Assembly: GCF_003851885.1 (NCBI RefSeq)
Contig: NZ_BHZE01000003.1
Coordinates: 124,001 to 188,000 of the forward strand
Length of the DNA stretch: 64,000 bases
Direction of reading: 5' to 3'
Origin: Thermaurantimonas aggregans
GTDB taxonomy: Bacteria; Bacteroidota; Bacteroidia; Flavobacteriales; Schleiferiaceae
The translations under genes were made by a program, and so were the position numbers. Below the pieces are notes generated by a model. It saw only the letters and a program-made list of their open reading frames with translations. It was not told where the DNA came from and did not search any database. Positions 1 through 8,597 of the stretch are shown piece after piece (the first letter of the stretch is position 1; the number at the start of each line of letters is the position of its first letter).

Positions 1-351
1 AGGAATGTTTGGCAGATTTTTTTTTAACAATAAAGGTTCGTCTCCAACTTCCAAAAAAGCAGAAGTATCATCTACCCACAAGAATCCTTTTGACACTCGG
101 CCATATCCCCTGGAGAGAATAGCAATTTTAAATTCATTGCTCAGTTCTTTTGTCAAAAAAAGAGTCATCGGTGTCTTTCCCGTACCACCTAGCGCAAGGT
201 TACCAATTGCAAGGACTTTCGTTTTTTGGAAGTTTTCCGAAAAAAGCCATTTGCGATCGTATAAAAAATGCCTTAAGTAGATGAGGAATTTTAATAAAAA
301 ACTGACCGAAGAGAATAGGATTTTAAAAACTTTGTTATGCGATTTTTTCAA
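1..351 (-). CDS. lpxK: Tetraacyldisaccharide 4'-kinase, N-terminal part (cut by window edge)
   Basis: LpxK phosphorylates the lipid A disaccharide precursor at the 4' position on the inner face of the cytoplasmic membrane. The reverse strand reads the typical amino-terminal helix (YLRHFLYDRKWLF) followed by the LpxK Walker A region GNLALGGTGKTPMT and RGYGR. There is no usable ATG before the P-loop: in-frame stop TAA lies at 355-357 and the first possible start is TTG at 351, giving LKKSHNKVFKILF. The start at TTG is therefore deduced, not proven. The gene runs off the left edge, so only about 117 codons are visible. It is divergent from the response regulator at 399. Confidence 0.85.
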   Translation of the reverse strand, partial: MKKSHNKVFKILFSSVSFLLKFLIYLRHFLYDRKWLFSENFQKTKVLAIGNLALGGTGKTPMTLFLTKELSNEFKIAILSRGYGRVSKGFLWVDDTSAFLEVGDEPLLLKKNLPNIP

Positions 352-375
352 TGTTTAAAAATCTTTTGATACTTG

Positions 376-383
376 TATTTTTG
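376..383 (+). promoter_or_regulatory. Putative -7 promoter box (TATTTTTG) of the response regulator
   Basis: The octamer TATTTTTG fits the Bacteroidota -7 consensus TAnnTTTG and ends 15 bases before the ATG at 399. I see no TTG at the usual -33 spacing, so this rests on the -7 box alone. Confidence 0.4.
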
Positions 384-398
384 TGCGGTTTTTGAAAA

Positions 399-788
399 AT
401 GGCAAATAAAAAACAAATCATGGTGGTAAACGACGATCAGATACAAAATCTGATTTGTCGCAAAGTTTTCACAATGAATTTAGATGGGGTAGAAGTTCTT
501 GATTTCGTAGATCCATCTGAAGCGTTAAAAGCAATTGTTGACAAAAGAGCTGAACCGAAATTCATTTTAGTAGATGTGAACATGCCCGGAATGAACGGTT
601 GGGAATTTATTGAAAATGTAGAAAAAAATGGTTTTGAATATCCTGTAGTAATGTTTACGGCATCTGTCGATGAAGAAGATCGCGAAAAGGCCAGCAAGAC
701 TAAAATGGTCAAAATGTTTCTTGACAAACCTATGACCAAGGACAAATTACCCCTACTCGAACCGCTGCTGAATGGCGAACACGATTAA
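399..788 (+). CDS. Single-domain response regulator (receiver only)
   Basis: A stand-alone CheY-like receiver of 129 residues with no output domain. The acidic pocket is D12-D13, the phospho-acceptor is D59 in ILVDVNMPGMNGWEF, the conserved threonine is T87 (MFTAS) and the lysine is K110 (LDKP). Such proteins normally signal by protein contact after phosphorylation by a hybrid or orphan kinase; no kinase adjoins it here. Its 3' end overlaps the start of the DUF5686 gene by 17 bases, which suggests co-translation. The partner and output cannot be read from sequence. Confidence 0.9.
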   Translation: MANKKQIMVVNDDQIQNLICRKVFTMNLDGVEVLDFVDPSEALKAIVDKRAEPKFILVDVNMPGMNGWEFIENVEKNGFEYPVVMFTASVDEEDREKASKTKMVKMFLDKPMTKDKLPLLEPLLNGEHD

Positions 789-3216
789 ATCGAAAATTCT
801 ATTTGTACTTCTTTGTAAATTATTCATTTACAGCGCTTTTTCTCAGTCTTTTTCAGGTATTTTGATTGATGCTCAAACAGGCGAACGCCTGCCCTTCGGA
901 AACATTGTTGTAAAAAATTCAAAGCGAGGTACTTCGAGCGACATTGAGGGGCGATTTCAACTAGTGCTTCTTCCTACGGATAGTGTGTTGATTTTTAGCT
1001 ACGCTGGATACGAAAAATTAGAACTAAACATTCGAAAAGCTTCTTGTACAGTCAATTGCACTATTGCGCTCAAGCCTACATCGCTCCTCATTGCTGAGGT
1101 AAAGGTGTATCCCGGTGAAAATCCTGCTCTTAGAATCATTAGTCAGGTGCGAAACAATAAAGACAGAAACGATCCGGAAGGTCTTGATTCGTATTACTAC
1201 AAGGCCTACAATAAATTAGTTATAGCATTTGATACCAACGATTTAAAGGTTATTAGAGATTCAATAAATCCAGAGAAAATCGATTCCTTTGCCCTCAGAG
1301 CTATTGAATTTTCAAACCGCCAATATCTCTTCCTCTCAGAGTCAGTATCTGAAAGGAGATATCTAAAGCCCAACAAAGTAAACGAAACTGTACTGGCTTC
1401 ACGCATTTCAGGTATTAAGAATCCTCTCTTCAGCATACTAGCTACCCAGCTACAAAGTTTTTCGTTTTACAGAGATGAATTTGAACTCTTTAACATTACT
1501 CTTGATAATCCTATCTCAAAAAAAGCTGAAAATCAGTATTTTTATCTTATTGAAGACACCTTGTATGACAGGCCTGACGCCGATACTGTTTTTGTCATTT
1601 CCTTTAGACCCAGACCCGGGCACGAACACAAAAGCATGAAAGGGCTGCTGTACATTGCTACGCCCGACTATGCCATTGCTAATGTGATTGCTTCGCCCGC
1701 TAAACAACAGAATTTTTCTGTTTCCATACAACAACTCTACGAAAAAACTACGGGCAGGTGGTTTCCGATGCAGCTTAATAGCGACTTTAAAATTTTGAAT
1801 GTCGCCATAAATGGCCTAAGTCTGTATGGAAGCATGCGTTCGTATCACCGCGATATCTATCTTTCGCCGGGATTGAGACTAAAAGATTTTCGAAGCGTTG
1901 ATATTAAAATCAATCCCGATGCAGGTGAGAAAGATAGCGTCTATTGGAGCCAGTTTCGTGCACACGATCTAACTCCGATGGAGGCAAGAACCTATGAATT
2001 CAATGACTCCATCGGTCAGGCACTAAATATTGATCGCAGGCTTGTATGGCTTACCGCCTTTACTGACGGGAAGTTTCGTGTGAAATTCATCGATTTGGAC
2101 CTGAAAAGAATTTTAAATTTCAATCTCTATGAAGGCTTGCGAACAGGTATAGGAGCCTCCACCAACGAACGCTTGCATCCTCGTCTTCGGCTTAGTGGAT
2201 TTGCCGGATACGGATGGAGCGATCGACTTTGGAAATTTGGCTATCAGGGAGCATGGCAGTTTTTGGAGGCTTACAATCTTTGGGCCGGAGCCGGATACTC
2301 TTACGACATGGTCGAGGCTGCTCAGCCTCAATTTTACTTCTATCAGAGAAGAAATTTGCTCGAGTCAGCCGTCAGAAGGCTCTACATCACAGGCTGGGAC
2401 TATGTTTCATCAGCTTATGTGTTTGTGTCGTGGGAATGGACACCTCGTTTTAAAAATATAGTGAGGTATAATCGCGAATTTCGCAAACATGCACAGCCCT
2501 ATTACTATTACAATCCTGATCAATCCATTACTCAATTAACCAACGGAATTGCCTTGCATTTGGCCGAATATTCGATGGAATATGCACCAAACGATGTAGT
2601 AACTGAAACCTTTCTCGGTCGTCGCACGGTGCGTTACACCTTTCCTAGGTATTTTTTTAATGTCACACAAGCCTTTTCATCAGATGTTGGAGAGGTGCGT
2701 TTTACAAAAGTCGATTTCAGAGCTAATTTTCGCTTCGGTCGGCGAAGGATTGGTTTTTTATATACTGAAATAGCCGGTGGACATATTCAGGGTGGAGCAC
2801 CTTATGGATATCTATACGCCGGCAGAGGGAATTTGTACAATGGCGATATTGCTCGATTGCGCCGATTTGCACTTGCCGACCGCCATAGCTTTGAAACAAT
2901 GCTTTTCAACGAATTTTCAATGGATACGTACGCTCAGATTATGCTCCGTTATGACACTTGGAATCTTTTCTTTGACCGCAAGCCTCGACGTCCTCACATC
3001 GAATTTGTGTATCGAGCATTGTATGGAGTAAACAGCCAATCTTCATATCATTACGGAGTAAATGCTACGGCTCCTTCTCAAGTTTATCAGGAATTTGGAA
3101 TTGAGATAAATAGGTTGTTTTCAGCTAATGGTATTGGAATTTACTACAGAGTTTCTCCTTCGCAAATTTCAGAAATTACTGTACCACAAATTTTGTTTAA
3201 GCTAACAACTAAATAG
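772..3216 (+). CDS. DUF5686 / carboxypeptidase-regulatory-like outer-membrane protein
   Basis: An 814-residue secreted protein. Residues 1-25 form a signal peptide ending SAFSQ. Residues 27-110 are a CarboxypepD_reg-like beta-sandwich (SGILIDAQTGERLPFGNIVV), the same plug-preceding domain seen in TonB-dependent receptors. The rest matches the Bacteroidota DUF5686 family, with an aromatic-rich, strand-turn C-terminal half (from about residue 430) that looks like an outer-membrane beta-barrel. Function of the family is not established; a surface or transport role is likely. It starts inside the preceding receiver gene, so the two are probably one transcription unit. It converges with the DUF1648 gene at 3225. 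Confidence 0.85.
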   Translation: MANTIKSKILFVLLCKLFIYSAFSQSFSGILIDAQTGERLPFGNIVVKNSKRGTSSDIEGRFQLVLLPTDSVLIFSYAGYEKLELNIRKASCTVNCTIALKPTSLLIAEVKVYPGENPALRIISQVRNNKDRNDPEGLDSYYYKAYNKLVIAFDTNDLKVIRDSINPEKIDSFALRAIEFSNRQYLFLSESVSERRYLKPNKVNETVLASRISGIKNPLFSILATQLQSFSFYRDEFELFNITLDNPISKKAENQYFYLIEDTLYDRPDADTVFVISFRPRPGHEHKSMKGLLYIATPDYAIANVIASPAKQQNFSVSIQQLYEKTTGRWFPMQLNSDFKILNVAINGLSLYGSMRSYHRDIYLSPGLRLKDFRSVDIKINPDAGEKDSVYWSQFRAHDLTPMEARTYEFNDSIGQALNIDRRLVWLTAFTDGKFRVKFIDLDLKRILNFNLYEGLRTGIGASTNERLHPRLRLSGFAGYGWSDRLWKFGYQGAWQFLEAYNLWAGAGYSYDMVEAAQPQFYFYQRRNLLESAVRRLYITGWDYVSSAYVFVSWEWTPRFKNIVRYNREFRKHAQPYYYYNPDQSITQLTNGIALHLAEYSMEYAPNDVVTETFLGRRTVRYTFPRYFFNVTQAFSSDVGEVRFTKVDFRANFRFGRRRIGFLYTEIAGGHIQGGAPYGYLYAGRGNLYNGDIARLRRFALADRHSFETMLFNEFSMDTYAQIMLRYDTWNLFFDRKPRRPHIEFVYRALYGVNSQSSYHYGVNATAPSQVYQEFGIEINRLFSANGIGIYYRVSPSQISEITVPQILFKLTTK

Positions 3217-3224
3217 CTGTTTTT

Positions 3225-3704
3225 CTATGCATTTTTTGAGGCTAATATTAGATAGATTATTAGCGTAATAAAAATCGAAGATATTTCTAATACAATTGCG
3301 AAAAAAGGCAAACTATCTTTTGCTTTTAAAACTGAGTAAAAAATATGAAAAAAAATAAGTAAAATAATCAACTTCAGAATTCGAAGCATTCTGACTGCTA
3401 AAGTGTATTGATAGCTGGCGTTATTTGAAGTTATAACTATTGGGTAATTAAAAATGTGAGGAAATTTTTTTAAAAATGTCAAAGAGAGGTAGATTAGTAT
3501 AGTAACTAATAAAAGTAACCATACTTCTCTTTTACTTCCAAATCTATCAGCTTTTCCACTTAGATCGTAATGAAGTGGAATTTCATCCGGCAAGTCTTGA
3601 TATCTACAAAAAAACAGACCAATGATACTTACTAACACGAGGAAAGACACAACCTCTAATAAATAATCAAGCCATTTGTAATGTAAACTAATTTTTGGCC
3701 TCAT
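3225..3704 (-). CDS. DUF1648-domain membrane protein
   Basis: A 159-residue integral membrane protein with about four hydrophobic segments. The first helix is followed by the DUF1648 signature YQDLPDEIPLHYDLSGKADRFGSK, i.e. the 'P..IP.H.....G..DRFGSK' loop found in SdpI-like immunity and membrane proteins (shown here in parts, DEIPLHYDLSGKADRFG). The SdpI C-terminal part is absent. It lies 85 bases downstream of arsC on the same strand and may be read through from the arsenic operon, but nothing in its sequence ties it to arsenic. Function unknown. Confidence 0.7.
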   Translation of the reverse strand: MRPKISLHYKWLDYLLEVVSFLVLVSIIGLFFCRYQDLPDEIPLHYDLSGKADRFGSKREVWLLLLVTILIYLSLTFLKKFPHIFNYPIVITSNNASYQYTLAVRMLRILKLIILLIFFHIFYSVLKAKDSLPFFAIVLEISSIFITLIIYLILASKNA

Positions 3705-3789
3705 ATTTTTGGCAATATATTTAAAAATTTAATCAGTTTGACTATTAAAAGCATATGTATAAAACATTTCTAAATAAAAAATAATCTTT

Positions 3790-4212
3790 TTAAACTGCAA
3801 TAAATTTATCGACAAATTCCTTTGCGAATTTCTTTATTTCATCGCGCACTTTTCTAAACTCTGCCATTATTTCCTCCTCTGTGCCGGTAGCCTTGGCCGG
3901 ATCTTTAAAATTGTGATGAAATTGTTGTGCATTAGATGGAATATAGGGACATACTTCGCGTGCGTGATCACATACAGTGATTACGTAGTCGAAATCAATG
4001 TTTCTATATTCATCTACGTGATTTGAGGTATGAGTAGAAATATCTATTCCATCCTCAACCATTGTAGCAATTGCTCGTGGATTTACTCCATGCGTCTCCA
4101 TTCCTGCGCTGTACACTTCAGCCCTGTCGCCGGCGAAGTATTTGAAGTATCCTTCAGCTATTTGTGATCTACAGCTATTCCCTGTACAAAGGATGAGAAT
4201 TTTTGGTTTCAT
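3790..4212 (-). CDS. arsC: Arsenate reductase, LMW-phosphatase type
   Basis: Reduces arsenate to arsenite in the cytoplasm through a three-cysteine relay. The nucleophile is C9 in the phosphatase loop CTGNSCRS (R14, S15); the relay cysteines are C81 and C88 in VCDHAREVCP; the general acid is D104 in NFKDPAKATG. Length (140) and these residues match the thioredoxin-coupled S. aureus pI258 ArsC class, not the glutaredoxin class. Its start overlaps the 3' end of the upstream Acr3 gene by 38 bases, so the two are co-translated. The arsenite made here is the substrate of Acr3. Confidence 0.95.
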   Translation of the reverse strand: MKPKILILCTGNSCRSQIAEGYFKYFAGDRAEVYSAGMETHGVNPRAIATMVEDGIDISTHTSNHVDEYRNIDFDYVITVCDHAREVCPYIPSNAQQFHHNFKDPAKATGTEEEIMAEFRKVRDEIKKFAKEFVDKFIAV

Positions 4213-5251
4213 TGCTATATTTTATATTATATTTCTCTTTTAAAAACAAACTTACTTTTACTAACAAAATCAAAACAGGAACTTCAATCAATGGGCCTAT
4301 AACACCGACAAAAGCCTGAGGAGAATTTAGACCGAAAACAGATATAGCTACTGCTATAGCCAATTCAAAATTATTTCCCGATGCTGTAAATGAAATGGCA
4401 GCATTTTTATCATAGGGTATTCCCATTTTAATTCCAATGAAAAAACTTGTGAAAAACATTAATATAAAATAAAATACAAGTGGTATTGCAATCTTAATAA
4501 CATCAAAAGGGAGCTCAACGAGTGTATCGCCTTTTAAACTAAACATTACAACAATGGTGAACAATAAAGCGATTAGAGTTATAGGTGAAATAATGGGAAT
4601 GAATTTTCTATTGTACCAATCAATCCCCTTGCTTCTAATTAATAATAATCTACTCAAGTAACCACTTATAAAGGGAATTCCAAGATAAATGAGAACACTC
4701 TGAGCAATTTCTTTGAATGAAACTGAAATTTCTTGGCTATTTAAACCCAAAAAATTAGGTAAAAAATATACAAAAATCCATGCATAAAAACTATAAGTGA
4801 ATACCTGAAAGATGCTGTTAAGAGCTACTAACATGGCACCGTATTCTCTGTTGCCTCCGGCCAAATCGTTCCACACGATTACCATCGCAATACATCTGGC
4901 AATGCCAATCAGGACTAGACCTGTAAAATATTCCGGCTCTTTTTTAAGAAAAAATACAGCGAGAAGAAACATCAATACTGGGCCAACAATCCAATTGAGT
5001 AGAAGAGAAAGGACAAGAATTTTTCGATTTTTAAGCGCTTGAGGTATTAATGAATAATCTACTTTGGCTAACGGGGGATAGATCATCAGTATCAATCCGA
5101 TGGCTAAAGGAATGCTCGTGCTTCCATAGCTCATCTTTTCATTCCATTCTTTGACATCTGTAAAAATGTTTCCTATCAAAATACCAAAGACCATCGCCAA
5201 AAAAATCCACAAGGTGAGGTATCTGTCAAAGAATTTTAAACGTTTATTCAT
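4175..5251 (-). CDS. acr3: Arsenite efflux permease, ACR3 family
   Basis: A 358-residue permease with about ten hydrophobic segments, starting with MNKRLKFFDRYLTLWIFLAM, characteristic of Acr3. The family's essential cysteine is present in the fourth-helix region (GIARCIAMVIVWN). It exports As(III) across the inner membrane and is the first gene of the operon acr3-arsC (possibly plus the DUF1648 gene). A well-formed Bacteroidota promoter lies just upstream (5274-5303). No arsR repressor gene is found within the flanking kilobases, so regulation is either constitutive or by a distant ArsR. Confidence 0.93.
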   Translation of the reverse strand: MNKRLKFFDRYLTLWIFLAMVFGILIGNIFTDVKEWNEKMSYGSTSIPLAIGLILMIYPPLAKVDYSLIPQALKNRKILVLSLLLNWIVGPVLMFLLAVFFLKKEPEYFTGLVLIGIARCIAMVIVWNDLAGGNREYGAMLVALNSIFQVFTYSFYAWIFVYFLPNFLGLNSQEISVSFKEIAQSVLIYLGIPFISGYLSRLLLIRSKGIDWYNRKFIPIISPITLIALLFTIVVMFSLKGDTLVELPFDVIKIAIPLVFYFILMFFTSFFIGIKMGIPYDKNAAISFTASGNNFELAIAVAISVFGLNSPQAFVGVIGPLIEVPVLILLVKVSLFLKEKYNIKYSNETKNSHPLYRE

Positions 5252-5273
5252 TTTATCTATTAAGAAGGCGAGT

Positions 5274-5303
5274 CAAAAGTAGTTTTAGAATTAAAATGCT
5301 CAA
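5274..5303 (-). promoter_or_regulatory. Promoter of the acr3-arsC operon
   Basis: On the minus strand TTG (5303-5301) and TACTTTTG (5281-5274) are 19 bases apart, matching the Bacteroidota -33/-7 consensus TTG-N(17-23)-TAnnTTTG. The -7 box ends 22 bases before the acr3 ATG. No clear ArsR-type inverted repeat is seen across it. Confidence 0.65.
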
Positions 5304-5377
5304 CTTAGTATGGTATTAAGTAATTGTTAGGAATAAAAATGCTTGAATGCTTGATTGATAAATAAAAATAGGCCTTA

Positions 5378-6331
5378 TTAATTTTCCGTGTATTTATCTA
5401 AAAGATTTCGGTATGACTTATTCTTTTTAAAGAAGTAAAAAACCAATGAATTATATTTTATGTTGTGGTAGAATTTTGTGGAATGATTATATATCATCGA
5501 TAATCCATTTATACCGAAATGATTCATAATATCTTTTAAAAAATATGAAGCTTTTTCTCTAGATATATTATTGAATTTTTCGGGTTCTCTTGTAATTACT
5601 TCAAGACAAGATTTCAGCAATTTATCTTTAAGTATATCATCTGGTTTCGTAAAGTCGATGATGAAATAATCAGGATTATATTTATTGTAAATTACTGTAT
5701 ATGTATCACTTTTATAAGCCGGAAAACCATTTGGTAAATAGGTTGTTTCATTGAAGTAATTACATCTCAGCTCTTTTCTCTTTTCACCATATAGCGTTTG
5801 GTAAACTATACCTACTTGATACCCTAATGTATAATTGATAGATGCTACTGATTCTAACGGATTTTTGAATACAATAAATTTTGTGTAGGACGTTGAAAGA
5901 AAAGGATAAATAATATTAGAAAAAATAGTGAAAAGTATGGCCCATATCATGCCGGTTTTCAAAGCTTTATAAGCTTCTTCAGAGTTTTTTTGTCTTATGC
6001 GTTCAGAAGCAGCTTTTCTCTTGAGCCATTCTTCTTTTGAAATTCCATATTTTCTTCGAAAATCATCCGATTTTTTATGCGAAAAGGTAGTTTTTCTGTT
6101 TACGGTAGAATAATTATTAAAAGTAGAAAAAGATGCTGAAAATCTTGGTCGCTGTTTACCAGTGAGTATTTCGTATGCAGTTTGTATTTGTCTGAACTTT
6201 TGTAAGTCAGAAGGATTTTTAGCTACATCGGGATGAAATTTTTTTGCAAGACGACGGTAAGCCCGCTTAATGTCTTCTTGAGAGGCACCGGGCGAGAGAC
6301 CTAAAACGTAATAGCAATGGCGTCTGTCTAT
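5378..6331 (-). CDS. J-domain (DnaJ-like) membrane-anchored protein, start codon unclear
   Basis: A continuous frame of about 317 codons. It opens with a J domain: YYVLGLSPGASQEDIKRAY, then RRLAKKFHPD with the essential HPD tripeptide (codons 33-35 counted from 6331). A charged linker (about 65-122), one transmembrane segment (MIWAILFTIFSNIIYPF, about 128-146) and a 170-residue, N/Y/K-rich C-terminal region of unknown family follow. It probably recruits an Hsp70 to the membrane. No ATG, GTG or TTG precedes the J domain: reading back there is ATA (6331), ACG, AAA, AAA and then TAA in an A9 tract. A non-AUG start, reinitiation after the upstream stop 18 bases away, or an error in the homopolymer are all possible. 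A TTG at 5962 would skip the J domain and is unlikely to be the real start. Confidence 0.75.
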   Translation of the reverse strand: MDRRHCYYVLGLSPGASQEDIKRAYRRLAKKFHPDVAKNPSDLQKFRQIQTAYEILTGKQRPRFSASFSTFNNYSTVNRKTTFSHKKSDDFRRKYGISKEEWLKRKAASERIRQKNSEEAYKALKTGMIWAILFTIFSNIIYPFLSTSYTKFIVFKNPLESVASINYTLGYQVGIVYQTLYGEKRKELRCNYFNETTYLPNGFPAYKSDTYTVIYNKYNPDYFIIDFTKPDDILKDKLLKSCLEVITREPEKFNNISREKASYFLKDIMNHFGINGLSMIYNHSTKFYHNIKYNSLVFYFFKKNKSYRNLLDKYTEN

Positions 6332-6348
6332 CGTTTTTTTTTACAAAG

Positions 6349-7050
6349 TTAACTTTTTTTGCTTGCGAGATGCAATGATTGTGTACTTTTTACACAAATC
6401 GGTTGCTTCGACACGGGATGAATGAATTCTAATTGGTAAGCCTGCAAACTGATGGAACCGTCAGGATTAGCCCTTTTTGCGCCGTACTTCACATCTCCTT
6501 TTATACAATGGCCTAGGTGGGCGAGTTGACAGCGAATCTGATGGTGACGGCCAGTGTATAATCGCACTTCTAATAGACTGTAATGATCAAAATTTTGAAT
6601 GCATTGATATTCGAGCTTAGCTAATTTTGATTGAGGTGTATCTGGCGCTACTACATAAGTTTTGTTGTTTTTTGGATTTTTTATAAGGTTGTTTTCCAGA
6701 ATCTTACGTTCACCAAAAGCTAATTGACCTTCTACAATAGCTCTGTACGTTTTTGAAATACTGCCTGTTCGCAGCAGTGCATTGATGCGTTCGAGAGCTT
6801 TGCTGGTTTTTGCGAAAATTACTAACCCTAGTGTAGGTCGGTCGAGGCGATGTGTTACTCCTAAAAATACATTTCCCGGTTTTTGGCGGGTAATCTTTAT
6901 ATAGTTTTTTAAAATTTCTAAAAGCGGTGTATCACCCGTTTTATCTCCTTGAACTAACTCACCAGCGCGCTTATCGAATATCAGAAGGTGGTTATCTTCA
7001 TAGACAATTCTATTTGCAATATCTTGCAAATCAATATCTTTCATGTTCAT
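6349..7050 (-). CDS. RluA-family RNA pseudouridine synthase
   Basis: Converts specific uridines in rRNA or tRNA to pseudouridine. The catalytic aspartate is D70 in the family motif [11 protein letters not shown], and the second conserved stretch [14 protein letters not shown] is present. At 233 residues it lacks the N-terminal S4 domain of RluC/RluD, so it resembles the shorter RluA/TruC-like members; the target site cannot be named. The ATG at 7050 overlaps the end of panB by 20 bases; a second ATG lies at 7044. The gene ends in a run of seven A and is followed 18 bases later by the J-domain gene. Confidence 0.9.
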   Translation of the reverse strand: MNMKDIDLQDIANRIVYEDNHLLIFDKRAGELVQGDKTGDTPLLEILKNYIKITRQKPGNVFLGVTHRLDRPTLGLVIFAKTSKALERINALLRTGSISKTYRAIVEGQLAFGERKILENNLIKNPKNNKTYVVAPDTPQSKLAKLEYQCIQNFDHYSLLEVRLYTGRHHQIRCQLAHLGHCIKGDVKYGAKRANPDGSISLQAYQLEFIHPVSKQPICVKSTQSLHLASKKS

Positions 7051-7852
7051 TTGGGAAGTCGCCAGACTTTACATCAACTACGTACTGACTTATAGCATTC
7101 GTAATTTCTTGGTAAAGATTGAGATATCGCCTCAAAAAGCGCGGATGGAACTGATAGGTCATTCCAAGCATGTCGTGAGTCACAAGTACCTGGCCATCTA
7201 CATCAGGACCCGCACCTATACCTATGATGGGTATTTTTACGGCTCGAGCTACTTTTTTTCCAAGTTCTGAAGGGATTTTTTCTAAAACAATCGAGAAGCA
7301 ACCTGTTTGTTCGAGTAGCAGGGCATCTTCGTAGAGCTTAGCGGCTTCAGCCTCTTCTCGTGCTCTTACTGTATATGTTCCAAATTTGTAAATACTTTGG
7401 GGGGTTAGGCCTAAATGTCCCATTACGGGGATACCGGCGGATAAAATGCGCTTTATTGAATCAATAATTTCAACCCCACCTTCCAATTTTACGGCATGTG
7501 CGCCTGATTCTTTCATGATGCGTATAGCGCTGTTGAGGGCTTGTTTGCTATCGCCCTGATATGATCCAAAAGGAAGATCTACGACTACTAACGCTCGCTT
7601 TACTGCCCTTACTACCGATGATGCGTGGTAGATCATCTGGTCGAGGGTGATGGGTAAGGTGGTTTCATGTCCCGCCATTACGTTTGATGCTGAGTCACCT
7701 ACCAAGATTATATCAATACCTGCTGCATCTACCATCTTGGCCATAGTGTAATCATATGCCGTGAGCATGCTGATTTTTTCACCACGGCGTTTCATTTCTT
7801 GTACTGTATTGGTGGTAACCTTTTTTTCAGGTGTTGATTGGGCGGTTGACAT
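7031..7852 (-). CDS. panB: 3-methyl-2-oxobutanoate hydroxymethyltransferase
   Basis: First committed enzyme of pantothenate (coenzyme A) synthesis: adds a hydroxymethyl group from methylene-tetrahydrofolate to 2-oxoisovalerate to make ketopantoate. Typical length (273) and motifs: [17 protein letters not shown], the metal-binding [19 protein letters not shown] (D53), [20 protein letters not shown] and [16 protein letters not shown]. It heads the operon panB - pseudouridine synthase - J-domain gene, with overlapping ends. A terminator hairpin 35 bases upstream separates it from rpmA. Confidence 0.97.
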   Translation of the reverse strand: MSTAQSTPEKKVTTNTVQEMKRRGEKISMLTAYDYTMAKMVDAAGIDIILVGDSASNVMAGHETTLPITLDQMIYHASSVVRAVKRALVVVDLPFGSYQGDSKQALNSAIRIMKESGAHAVKLEGGVEIIDSIKRILSAGIPVMGHLGLTPQSIYKFGTYTVRAREEAEAAKLYEDALLLEQTGCFSIVLEKIPSELGKKVARAVKIPIIGIGAGPDVDGQVLVTHDMLGMTYQFHPRFLRRYLNLYQEITNAISQYVVDVKSGDFPNEHERY

Positions 7853-7886
7853 TACTTATTAATCGATTTGAATGCAAATAAAATAA

Positions 7887-7919
7887 AAAAAGCTGTCAAA
7901 ACTATTCTGACAGCTTTTT
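7887..7919 (-). terminator. Rho-independent terminator after rplU-rpmA
   Basis: Perfect 12-bp stem (AAAAAGCTGTCA / TGACAGCTTTTT) with a 9-base loop, T tract on both sides, so it can work in both directions. It sits 31 bases past the rpmA stop and before panB. Confidence 0.8.
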
Positions 7920-7949
7920 GAAAAGATAGATTGTGATTTTATGCTTCAG

Positions 7950-8207
7950 CTACCTGAACGGTATAACTGAAACGTAAGATTTGTTATCTTTTTTCTTTTT
8001 GAATTCTACGATTCCATCTACAAGAGCGTAGAGGGTGTGATCCTTACCCATGCCGACATTTTTGCCTGGGTGATGACGTGTGCCGCGCTGACGCACAATG
8101 ATGTTGCCTGCAATAGCAGCCTGACCACCGAAAATTTTTACGCCAAGGCGTTTGCTTTCTGATTCACGTCCGTTCTTAGAGCTACCTACCCCTTTTTTAT
8201 GTGCCAT
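7950..8207 (-). CDS. rpmA: 50S ribosomal protein bL27
   Basis: 85 residues with the canonical start [20 protein letters not shown] and the glycine/arginine-rich core [24 protein letters not shown]. bL27 reaches into the peptidyl-transferase centre. No extra N-terminal extension of the kind cleaved in Firmicutes is present. It follows rplU by 12 bases, the usual rplU-rpmA pair, and is closed by the terminator at 7887-7919. Confidence 0.98.
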   Translation of the reverse strand: MAHKKGVGSSKNGRESESKRLGVKIFGGQAAIAGNIIVRQRGTRHHPGKNVGMGKDHTLYALVDGIVEFKKKKDNKSYVSVIPFR

Positions 8208-8219
8208 GACTTTAAGGTT

Positions 8220-8531
8220 TTATGCAATTATGTCTTTAACTGTTATTTTACTGATTGACTGACGGAAACCATTGAGCTTTTGGTACCCTTTTCTTCTCTT
8301 CTTCTTAAAGATTAACACTTTATCAGCTTTCAGGTGCTGATCAACTACGGCCTTCACTGAGGCACCTTCTATAACCGGGGCGCCAACCTTTACTCCGTTG
8401 TCATCGCCTATTAGCAATACTCTGTCGATGGTGATTTCTTCACCCTCGGCATTGGCAAGGCGATTTACGAAGATAGATTGGTCTTTTCGTACTTTGTACT
8501 GATGCCCTGCTATCTCTACAATTGCGTACAT
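8220..8531 (-). CDS. rplU: 50S ribosomal protein bL21
   Basis: 103 residues from MYAIVEIAGHQYKVRKDQ, the normal bL21 start and length; the frame is open further upstream to 8588 but that would run through the promoter, so the ATG at 8531 is chosen. The C-terminal KKKRRKGYQKLNGFRQ motif that binds 23S rRNA is present. First gene of the rplU-rpmA operon. Confidence 0.97.
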   Translation of the reverse strand: MYAIVEIAGHQYKVRKDQSIFVNRLANAEGEEITIDRVLLIGDDNGVKVGAPVIEGASVKAVVDQHLKADKVLIFKKKRRKGYQKLNGFRQSISKITVKDIIA

Positions 8532-8555
8532 TTTGTTGGTTTTAATTTCGGGCCG

Positions 8556-8588
8556 CAAAAGTACAATTTTTTTATCATTAATTATCAA
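8556..8588 (-). promoter_or_regulatory. Promoter of rplU-rpmA
   Basis: Minus-strand TTG (8588-8586), 22-base spacer, TACTTTTG (8563-8556): a full match to the Bacteroidota -33/-7 consensus. The -7 box ends 24 bases before the rplU ATG. Confidence 0.7.
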
Positions 8589-8597
8589 TTGAGATAC

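Noticed and set aside
5378-7050. Frameshift fusion of the pseudouridine synthase with the J-domain protein
   Set aside because: A single slip at the A7 run meets the TAA before the J domain; two slips would be needed.
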